Below, piece after piece: positions 1 to 5,769 of a stretch of 7,665 bases of DNA. The stretch lies in the NCBI GenBank assembly GCA_017629415.1, contig JAGBXG010000348.1:1-7665 (forward strand), given 5' to 3'. The notes under the pieces were generated by a model. The model did no database searches and had not been told where the DNA came from. It saw only the letters and a list, made by a program, of their open reading frames with translations. This stretch comes from Pseudomonadota bacterium. GTDB lineage: Bacteria > Myxococcota > Bradymonadia > UBA4248. Numbering within the stretch: position 1 is the stretch's first letter; each line of letters begins with the position of its first letter. A program made the position numbers and the translations under genes.

Positions 1-597
1 CGCGTGATTCAGGCTGATGAACTTCGTGGTTTGACAGGTGTTGCCAACTTGGCCTCGATTGCTCTTGAGCGTGCGCTTTTGTATCGACGCCTGAAAGAAA
101 TGGCTCAGGTTGACGGTTTGACCGGTGTTTTTAACCGTCGCTATTATGAACGTTATCTGCACGATGAATTTATTCGTTCGAAACGTTTGCAACGCGCTTT
201 GGCGATGATTGTTTTTGATATCGATTTTTTCAAACGCTGCAACGACACTTACGGTCATGAATGCGGTGATCGTGTGCTTCGTCAGTTTGCTCAAGTTTTG
301 AAGAGCAATACTCGTGAGGAAGATATGGTTGCCCGGTATGGTGGCGAGGAATTTGTCGTGCTTTTGACTGGCGAAGGATCGGGACGTGATGCGTTGACGG
401 CGGGTGAGAAGCTTCGCAAGATCGTGCAGGAGACGGCATTTGCTGATTTCGAACCTGGGAAGATCACTGTGAGTGGTGGCGTGGGTATTGTTCGTCCGGA
501 TGAAGACTTTGAACAGCTTTTCAAACGCGCCGATCAGGCATTGTACGAAGCCAAAAGACAAGGACGCAATCGGGTTGTGCTCTTTGGAGAAGATTAA
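1..597 (+). CDS. GAF-GGDEF diguanylate cyclase, 5'-truncated by window edge
   Basis: This is the C-terminal part of a protein that makes cyclic di-GMP from two GTP. The frame is open from the first base, so the start lies upstream; the GTG at 4 is probably internal. Residue numbers count from that GTG. Residues 1-35 resemble the end of a GAF sensory domain running into a signalling helix (ASIALERALLYRRLKEMAQ). A full GGDEF domain follows: DGLTG at 37-41, the metal-binding FDIDFFK at 71-77, NDTYGHECGD at 80-89, the active-site GGEEF at 113-117, SGGVG at 157-161 and RADQALYEAKRQGRN at 175-189. An RxxD inhibitory site (REED, 104-107) sits exactly five residues before GGEEF. Catalysis and product feedback inhibition are therefore both expected. 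No EAL or HD-GYP domain follows. A probable terminator at 751-779 separates it from the efflux genes, so a functional link to them is not shown. The GAF ligand is unknown. Confidence 0.93.
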   Translation, partial: RVIQADELRGLTGVANLASIALERALLYRRLKEMAQVDGLTGVFNRRYYERYLHDEFIRSKRLQRALAMIVFDIDFFKRCNDTYGHECGDRVLRQFAQVLKSNTREEDMVARYGGEEFVVLLTGEGSGRDALTAGEKLRKIVQETAFADFEPGKITVSGGVGIVRPDEDFEQLFKRADQALYEAKRQGRNRVVLFGED

Positions 598-641
598 GTG
601 GGGGATGATTTCACACTCCGCAGACCACACAAGGGGATAGC

Positions 642-740
642 GGCGGGGTGTTACGGGGCGGCAGCCCCGTCGTGGGGGTAGACGCGTATGGCGCAGCGCG
701 CCATAGCGGCGAAGGGGGCAACCGCCCCCTGCACATAAAA
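642..740 (+). repeat. Three-hairpin structured repeat, copy 1
   Basis: This GC-rich element begins 44 bases after the cyclase stop codon. It holds three perfect inverted repeats: stem I 653-659 with 664-670 (ACGGGGC/GCCCCGT), stem II 687-694 with 698-705 (TATGGCGC/GCGCCATA) and stem III 713-719 with 724-730 (AGGGGGC/GCCCCCT). The linkers GGGGGTAG (673-680) and AGCGGCG (705-711) recur at 7510-7606 in the same order and orientation. The outer part aligns without gaps (33 of 45 bases identical, 642-686 against 7510-7554), and stem II covaries. ATAGCGGCG also occurs at 637-645, just before the element, as if part of another unit were fused on the left. No T-run follows stem III, so it is not a typical intrinsic terminator. 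I do not recognise a named family. A REP-like 3'-end element or a small mobile repeat are the main options. Confidence 0.8.
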
Positions 741-750
741 ATTACTTACT

Positions 751-779
751 GGCACATTGGGATTGTGTGCTGTTTTTTT
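751..779 (+). terminator. Probable intrinsic terminator after the cyclase gene
   Basis: GCACA (752-756) pairs with TGTGC (766-770), extended by T-G wobbles on both sides, around a loop of about seven bases. A run of seven T (773-779) follows after two bases, and further T-rich sequence continues to 793. The stem is short, but the arrangement fits Rho-independent termination. It would end transcription from the cyclase after the structured repeat has been transcribed. Confidence 0.55.
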
Positions 780-927
780 GTTTTTGTCTTTTTCACGGAT
801 GATTTTTGAAGACGAAAACGGAATATCATTATCTTTGGAATAAAAAACGATACAAATGGTGTTAATGCGTTGTTGAGTGTAGCAGACGCCTGGATGTTTG
901 CATGTAGGTGTTGTGGTTACATGTCGC
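780..927. other. AT-rich intergenic stretch with no gene seen
   Basis: This part of the 401-base gap between cyclase and adaptor holds no convincing coding sequence on either strand. It is T-rich at first, then mixed. One widely spaced inverted repeat, CATGT (901-905) with ACATG (919-923), could be a protein-binding site but is short enough to arise by chance. The adaptor frame stays open back to 870, but that part has no lipoprotein signal or ribosome binding site. Confidence 0.4.
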
Positions 928-963
928 ATAATTGCTTGCATTATCCGTCGTATGGAGTAAAAT
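928..963 (+). promoter_or_regulatory. Candidate adaptor promoter with overlapping near-palindrome
   Basis: A possible -35 (TTGCAT, 936-941, weak) and -10 (TAAAAT, 958-963, one mismatch to TATAAT) are 16 bases apart. They would start a transcript about 30 bases before the adaptor ATG. A near-palindrome, ATAATTGC (928-935) and GCATTAT (938-944), with one unpaired T and a two-base centre, overlaps the proposed -35. A repressor bound there could block polymerase. All of this is pattern matching with weak hexamers. Confidence 0.25.
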
Positions 964-998
964 GCTCTTGGGGGAACGATTTGAAGGAGATAGATAAA

Positions 999-2207
999 AT
1001 GCGCAAAATAAGTTTTTTGGTATTTTTGCTGACGGCATTGAGTGTTGCAGGTTGCAGCATGTTGGGCGGCGGTGAGGAAGAGGCTTCTGGCGCGATGTCG
1101 GATGCGAAAGTTGAGACGCCTGTGAGTGTTGAAGTTGTCAAAACGACAAGTTTTACGCGTGTGCGTTCGTATGTCGGCAATGTTTCGGCTTCTAAGCAGG
1201 TCAAGGTGATTCCTTTGGCTTCAGAGCGTATTTTGAAGTATCCATGGGAAAACGGCGATTATGTTGAGAAAGGCCAGGTGATTGCAGAGATTCGCAATGA
1301 AGTCAGCAAGCGTGCGTTGGATGCGTTGAATGCGCAGTTGAAGAGCGTGAATGCGCAGCTGGCGGCGGGTGAGCGTGAGTTAAAGCGTGTTCAGAGCATG
1401 TATGAATCGAATATCGTGAGTCGTCAGCAGCTGGATCAGGCGATGGACGGTGTGACGACACTGAATGCGACGAAACAGCAGATGTTGGCGACGTTGGAGC
1501 AATCGAAGCTGGGTTTGGATTATGCTCGTGTTGTGGCTCCGATAGATGGCGTAATCAGCCAGAAGTCTTCGGAAGTGGGCGATATTGCGTCTTCGGCGAT
1601 GCCGCTTTGCGTGCTTCTCGATATGCAGACGCTGAAAGTCACGTTGAATATGCATGAAGGTGATGTGCCTTATGTTAAGTTGGGTCAGGAAGTAAAGCTT
1701 CGTTTTGATGCTTTCCCCGGCGAAGTGGTGACGGCAAAGATTACGCGCATTATGCCTTATGTGAACACGTCATCGCGTACGAATACGGTGGAAGCTGAGT
1801 TTGCGAATACGAAGATTGAAGCGACCGGCCAGTATAAGTTCAAACCTGGTATGTATTCCAATGCCGAAGTGGCGCTTGTAAGTACGAATGATGCCATTGT
1901 TGTGGCTCCGAATTCGCTGCTTTTGGATCCTGAACTTTTAGAACAGCAGGTGGCAGGTCAGACGCTTCGCCGCGTATTTGTTTTGAATTCGGATTCGACA
2001 GTCAGTGCTCGTGTGGTTGAAGTTGGCGAACGGAATGGTGATTTTATTCAGATTCTGAAAGGTTTGAATCCTGGCGACAAACTCGTGACTCGCGGGCATC
2101 ACATGCTGATTGACGGCGAAAAAGTTCGTGAAATCAGCGCCCCAGATGCGGCAGCAGATAAAGCAGTGGCCGCAACGGATAGTGCAAATGTCGTTGAAGG
2201 CACCTAA
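999..2207 (+). CDS. RND efflux periplasmic adaptor (membrane fusion) lipoprotein
   Basis: This 402-residue protein links an RND pump to its outer-membrane channel. The start is the ATG at 999: AAGGAG (984-989) lies nine bases upstream, and a lipoprotein signal follows at once, with a hydrophobic stretch 5-17 and lipobox V-A-G-C giving lipidated Cys19. Starts further upstream, back to 870, would bury this signal. Ser at +2 does not suggest inner-membrane retention by the E. coli rule, though many adaptors remain in the inner membrane. Family parts in order: first lipoyl half with NGDYVEKGQ (from 85), a long alpha-helical hairpin at about 102-178 rich in Leu, Gln and Ala, second lipoyl half APIDGVIS (from 180), then beta-barrel and membrane-proximal domains. 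The tail is Ala- and Asp-rich. Length is normal for the AcrA/MexA family. It is followed 22 bases later by a terminator, although its pump lies downstream. Confidence 0.93.
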   Translation: MRKISFLVFLLTALSVAGCSMLGGGEEEASGAMSDAKVETPVSVEVVKTTSFTRVRSYVGNVSASKQVKVIPLASERILKYPWENGDYVEKGQVIAEIRNEVSKRALDALNAQLKSVNAQLAAGERELKRVQSMYESNIVSRQQLDQAMDGVTTLNATKQQMLATLEQSKLGLDYARVVAPIDGVISQKSSEVGDIASSAMPLCVLLDMQTLKVTLNMHEGDVPYVKLGQEVKLRFDAFPGEVVTAKITRIMPYVNTSSRTNTVEAEFANTKIEATGQYKFKPGMYSNAEVALVSTNDAIVVAPNSLLLDPELLEQQVAGQTLRRVFVLNSDSTVSARVVEVGERNGDFIQILKGLNPGDKLVTRGHHMLIDGEKVREISAPDAAADKAVAATDSANVVEGT

Positions 2208-2229
2208 ATAGGTTGTGACTGAAGTGAGT

Positions 2230-2274
2230 AAAGCGCGCAAGTGGGTTAAACCAGACCAAATGCGCGCTTTTTTT
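2230..2274 (+). terminator. Strong intrinsic terminator between adaptor and pump genes
   Basis: AAAGCGCGCA (2230-2239) pairs perfectly with TGCGCGCTTT (2261-2270) across a 21-base loop, and the T-run spans 2268-2274. The 10-bp stem with a GCGCGC core followed by T's is a clear Rho-independent terminator. It starts 22 bases after the adaptor stop codon, so much adaptor transcription should end before the pump gene unless there is read-through or regulation. Confidence 0.8.
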
Positions 2275-2313
2275 ATGATTTTATCGTTTTTTATGATTTG
2301 ATACGTCAAATCA
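2269..2313. repeat. 18-base-period direct repeat joined to an 8-bp palindrome
   Basis: The 13-base word TTTTTTATGATTT occurs at 2269-2281 and again at 2287-2299, so its period is 18 bases. The second copy runs into a perfect inverted repeat: TGATTTGA (2294-2301), spacer TACG, TCAAATCA (2306-2313). No T-run follows the palindrome on either strand, so it is not a second terminator. Its 20-bp size and its place upstream of the pump fit an operator for a dimeric regulator, but no regulator gene is in view. Confidence 0.5.
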
Positions 2314-2355
2314 CATGATATCCAGCCTGTCATGATGGAATAAAAGCTGCATGAT
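2314..2355. repeat. Three spaced CATGAT direct repeats
   Basis: CATGAT is present at 2314-2319, 2331-2336 and 2350-2355, with start-to-start distances of 17 and 19 bases, slightly under two helical turns. Such arrays upstream of a gene can bind a regulator cooperatively. The word is short and the region is AT-rich, so chance is a serious alternative. Confidence 0.3.
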
Positions 2356-2364
2356 ATTTGTAGC

Positions 2365-2383
2365 TATAAAGCACATATTGTGC
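2365..2383 (+). promoter_or_regulatory. Candidate pump promoter -10 with adjacent palindromic operator
   Basis: TATAAA (2365-2370) is a good -10-like hexamer. It is followed directly by the palindrome GCACA-TAT-TGTGC (2371-2383), which would overlap the transcription start, a common repressor position. I see no good -35 at the right distance, so an activator or a different sigma factor would be needed, or the true promoter is elsewhere (a poor alternative is TTGGCG 2391-2396 with ATTAAT 2415-2420). The leader to the pump start would be about 65 bases. Confidence 0.3.
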
Positions 2384-2441
2384 CACATGCTTGGCGGTTT
2401 ATTGCATCACATCAATTAATTTCACTCATAAGAGGGTATTG

Positions 2442-5400
2442 ATGAGTATTCCTGGCTATTCCGTAAAGAACCGCGTGACGATGACGATGTTTTATACACT
2501 CGTCATTGCATTCGGTATTTTTTCGTTTTTCCGGCTTCAGGTAGACCTGTATCCGGATATGGATATTCCTTATGTCATGGTCATGACGACATATATCGGT
2601 GCCAGTCCTGCCGATATTGAGACATTGATTTCACGTCCGATTGAGGAGACGGCGACGTCGGTCACGGGTGTGAAGAACGTTATGTCGACCTCAAAGGATA
2701 ACGTGAGTATGGTCATACTCGAGTTTGACTGGGGTTATGACATGTACAGGGCTGAGATAGACACTCGAAATAAGCTGGATCTGGTGAAGGGTCAGCTTCC
2801 GGATGAGGTGGATGCGCCGATTGTTATTGCCATGGATCCGTCGATGCAGCCGATTGTGATGTTTAACTTGACATCACCGGATAAGACGCAGGCGGAACTT
2901 CGTAAGATTGCCGAAGACCGCATTCAGCCGATGCTGGAACGTGTGGAAGGGATTTCGTCTGTGGATGTCGGCGGTGGTGCATTGCGTCAGATTCATATTC
3001 GCTTGAATCCGCAGAAACTCGAAGCATTCAATATTGCACCTTTGACGATTGTTCAGCTTGTAGCTGCAGAAAACTCCCAATCCGTTGGCGGTTATATCGA
3101 AGCCTCGGGTATGGATTTGAGTATTCAATCTGCGGGTAAATATAAGTCTGTTGAAGAAATCGGCGAAATTTTGGTCAGCGCTGGTGCCAGCGAGACGGGT
3201 CAGATGATTCCGATTCGTTTGAGAGATGTGGCTGATATTGAAGATACAGTGGAAGAATCGCGCCGTTACGTTGAGGTCAATGGTCATTCGAGCATTATGA
3301 TGATGGCCTCCAAGCAGTCGGGTGCTAACACAGTGGACGCAGCTCGTGGTATTGTTGAGGCATTGCCGAGCGTAACAGCATCTGAAGGCCTTGGATATAA
3401 CATTATTAATGACCAGTCTGAGTTTATTAATGACTCGATGAAGAACCTTGGCGAGACATGTGTCATGTCTGTTGTCATTGTGTTTTTCGTTCTTTTGGCA
3501 TTTTTCAAGAGCTTTACGACATCATTGATCGTTGCGGTAGCCATTCCGACGTCGATGGCGGCCACATTTGGTTTTATGTCTTCAATGGGTATGACATTGA
3601 ACGTCATTTCGATGGCTGGTCTTTCGTTGGCTGTTGGTATGCTCGTCGATAATGCGATTGTTACCCTTGAAAATATTTTCCGTCATCGTGAAGAAGGCGA
3701 CACTGCTTTTCAGGCGGCTGTTGTGGGTACCAAAGAAATCATGATGGCTATTACGGCATCGACGTTGACGACAATCGCCGTATTCTTGCCGATTCTTTTT
3801 GTGCCTGGCATTGCCGGTATGATGTTCCGCGACATGTCCTTGACGATTTGCGGCGCTTTGACTGTTTCACTCGTGGTGGCAATTACATTCGTCCCGATGC
3901 TGTCATATTATATGCTCAAGAGCCCGAGATTTGACAAAACGATCAGAGCCAACTCGGGTAAAGAAGTCGACGATCTTTCCACACTTTCAGCCAAAGAGCA
4001 GCAGTCCTTTACGAACCGTATGCGCAAAGGTTACGAAAACATGCTTCGCGGCTTTATTAAAGCTCGTTGGCTGGTCACTTGCGGCGTTGTGCTGTTATTT
4101 GCATTATCCATTATTGGTTTTAAGTATCTCGTCCCAATGGAATTTATGCCTGCCAGCGATGACTCATTCTTGAATGTCACTGTGACCACAGAAATGGGTA
4201 CAGACTCGCGAACGACATATCATACCGTTAAAGAGTGCGTTGAAATTATTAAGGGGGTGATTCCTGATAATGAACGCAAGATGATTAACATCGACGTCGG
4301 TTCTTCGGACTCTGGTATGGGTGCGATTTTTTCGAGCGGTGTGAACTCGGGTAAGATTCGTGTGCGTTTGGTCAAACCGAAATTCCGTGATCGCGATATC
4401 AATCAGATCATTGACGATGTCCGCGAAGCATTGCGCGATGTTCCTGGTATTCAATATCAAGTCACAGGACGCGGCGGTCCCGGCGGTGGCGGCGGCGGCG
4501 ATATCGATATTGAAATTTATAACGACGATATTCAAGAAACACGCAAAGTTACCAATCGCATTCGTCGTTTGGCCTTGGCTCGCCCGGATATCGCCGAAGT
4601 CAAGCTTTCCGTCGATGAACAGAAACCCCAGATTCAGGTAGATTTTGACCGCGAAAAGATGTCCGAACTTGGCTTGAATACCAGCGTTGTCGGTAACTTG
4701 CTGATGATTTTCTTCCGTGGTGTTGAAGCTTCGCGTTACCTCGATTCCGGTGACGAATATGACATCGTTGTGCGCTATGACCGTGCATTCCGTAATAGCA
4801 TTAAAGAAATCGAGAATATGCCGATTCAGACAAATGCTGGCGATATTGTGCCGCTTTCGACAATTGCTCGTGTTTATGAAAACCTGGCGCCGACAGCTAT
4901 CGAACGTAAAAATCAGGAACGTTATCAGAAAGTCAGCTTGACCTTGAAGAACTCCTATACCGATGTCAGCGGCAAAACTGTTGATAAAGATTTGAATAAA
5001 ACCATCAATGAAATCAGCGCAATGCTGGATGAAATTCGTGCAGAAGATAAAGAGAGAGGATTTGATTGGTATTATCAGCTGTCTGGTACAGCTGAAAACT
5101 TCCAGGATTCAATGAAAGCTTTGTTCTTTGCTTTGATTATTTCTATTTTCCTCGTTTACATGGTGATGGCCTCCCAGTTTGAAAGCTATCGTGAACCGTT
5201 CATTGTTTTGTTGACCGTTCCCCTTGGCTTAATTGGTGTGGCAGCGATCTTTATTTTGACAGGCCGTGCCATGGATATGTCGGCATTAATCGGTGTTATT
5301 ATGCTCGTCGGTATTGTTGTTAACAATGGTATTGTTATGGTCGATGCCGCTAACCAGAATCGTGCTCGCGGGATGGATCTTGAGACAGCCATTGTTAACG

Positions 5401-5687
5401 CAGCTCGTACGCGTATGCGCCCGGTTATGATGACGACATTGACAACGGTTCTCTCAATGATTCCTTTGGCCCTCCAAATTGGCGAAGGTTCCGAAACCTG
5501 GTCTGGTATGGGTACAACAGTTGTCGGTGGTCTTTCAGCTGCAACATTGCTGACACTTTTCTTCGTCCCCATCATGTACACATTCTTTGCTTCAAAGAAA
5601 TTTGAAATGCCCGAGTACGAAGAAGAACTGGATGTCATCTCTCGTAAGAAAGATGATGCACCAGAAGTTGCCACGTATAATGCCTAA
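2442..5687 (+). CDS. RND family inner-membrane efflux pump (AcrB/HAE type)
   Basis: This 1081-residue proton-driven transporter would be the engine of the tripartite system. I chose the ATG at 2442 because GAGG (2432-2435) lies six bases upstream and MSIPGYSVKNRV leads straight into TM1 (about 13-30), as in the family; the in-frame TTG at 2391 adds no family sequence. The architecture is the standard duplicated one: TM1, porter domain (about 34-330), TM2-6 (about 340-487), a cytoplasmic linker, TM7 (from 542), second porter domain and TM8-12 (from 893). In TM4 the AcrB Asp407-Asp408 pair reads Asp403-Asn404 (VDNAIV). In TM10 the AcrB Lys940 position is Asn961 (VVNNGIV). TM11 keeps Arg991 and Thr998, matching Arg971 and Thr978. 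A Gly-rich stretch at 676-686 includes six consecutive Gly (681-686). The heavy-metal class is less likely from TM4, but substrate cannot be assigned. Confidence 0.95.
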   Translation: MSIPGYSVKNRVTMTMFYTLVIAFGIFSFFRLQVDLYPDMDIPYVMVMTTYIGASPADIETLISRPIEETATSVTGVKNVMSTSKDNVSMVILEFDWGYDMYRAEIDTRNKLDLVKGQLPDEVDAPIVIAMDPSMQPIVMFNLTSPDKTQAELRKIAEDRIQPMLERVEGISSVDVGGGALRQIHIRLNPQKLEAFNIAPLTIVQLVAAENSQSVGGYIEASGMDLSIQSAGKYKSVEEIGEILVSAGASETGQMIPIRLRDVADIEDTVEESRRYVEVNGHSSIMMMASKQSGANTVDAARGIVEALPSVTASEGLGYNIINDQSEFINDSMKNLGETCVMSVVIVFFVLLAFFKSFTTSLIVAVAIPTSMAATFGFMSSMGMTLNVISMAGLSLAVGMLVDNAIVTLENIFRHREEGDTAFQAAVVGTKEIMMAITASTLTTIAVFLPILFVPGIAGMMFRDMSLTICGALTVSLVVAITFVPMLSYYMLKSPRFDKTIRANSGKEVDDLSTLSAKEQQSFTNRMRKGYENMLRGFIKARWLVTCGVVLLFALSIIGFKYLVPMEFMPASDDSFLNVTVTTEMGTDSRTTYHTVKECVEIIKGVIPDNERKMINIDVGSSDSGMGAIFSSGVNSGKIRVRLVKPKFRDRDINQIIDDVREALRDVPGIQYQVTGRGGPGGGGGGDIDIEIYNDDIQETRKVTNRIRRLALARPDIAEVKLSVDEQKPQIQVDFDREKMSELGLNTSVVGNLLMIFFRGVEASRYLDSGDEYDIVVRYDRAFRNSIKEIENMPIQTNAGDIVPLSTIARVYENLAPTAIERKNQERYQKVSLTLKNSYTDVSGKTVDKDLNKTINEISAMLDEIRAEDKERGFDWYYQLSGTAENFQDSMKALFFALIISIFLVYMVMASQFESYREPFIVLLTVPLGLIGVAAIFILTGRAMDMSALIGVIMLVGIVVNNGIVMVDAANQNRARGMDLETAIVNAARTRMRPVMMTTLTTVLSMIPLALQIGEGSETWSGMGTTVVGGLSAATLLTLFFVPIMYTFFASKKFEMPEYEEELDVISRKKDDAPEVATYNA

Positions 5688-5698
5688 TTGTAAGACAT

Positions 5699-5738
5699 GT
5701 TTCTGGGATATTATGTCCCAGAAACTTTATATATTTTG
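5699..5738 (+). terminator. Perfect 10-bp hairpin with weak T-tract between pump and channel genes
   Basis: GTTTCTGGGA (5699-5708) pairs perfectly with TCCCAGAAAC (5716-5725) around a seven-base loop. The following sequence, CTTTATATATTTT, is U-rich but interrupted, so termination may be partial. It lies 11 bases after the pump stop codon and could attenuate the channel gene relative to the pump, protect the pump mRNA 3' end or mark an RNA processing point. No separate promoter is obvious in the 31 bases left before the channel start. Confidence 0.55.
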
Positions 5739-5769
5739 ATGAGCATCCCCGAGTGACAGGGAATTGAAA

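Noticed and set aside
642..740. Riboswitch or cis leader controlling the adaptor
   Set aside because: A probable terminator at 751-779 and about 260 bases separate it from the adaptor ATG, and copy 2 lies after a gene with no gene visible downstream. A 3'-end role fits both copies better.
651..941. Open frame of 96 codons on the - strand across copy 1 of the repeat
   Set aside because: Its C-terminal part is only the translation of the GC-rich hairpins, there is no convincing ribosome binding site, and it overlaps a probable terminator and the adaptor promoter area. Similar repeats are often misannotated as small hypothetical proteins.
870..998. Adaptor start at 870 instead of 999
   Set aside because: It adds 43 residues before a clear lipoprotein signal and lipobox, while the ATG at 999 has a good AAGGAG site.
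2314..2355. CRISPR array
   Set aside because: The repeats are six bases long with spacers of 11 and 13 bases, and no cas gene is present.
2391..2441. TTG start for the pump at 2391
   Set aside because: The extra 17 residues precede the conserved pump N terminus, and the ATG at 2442 has GAGG at proper spacing.
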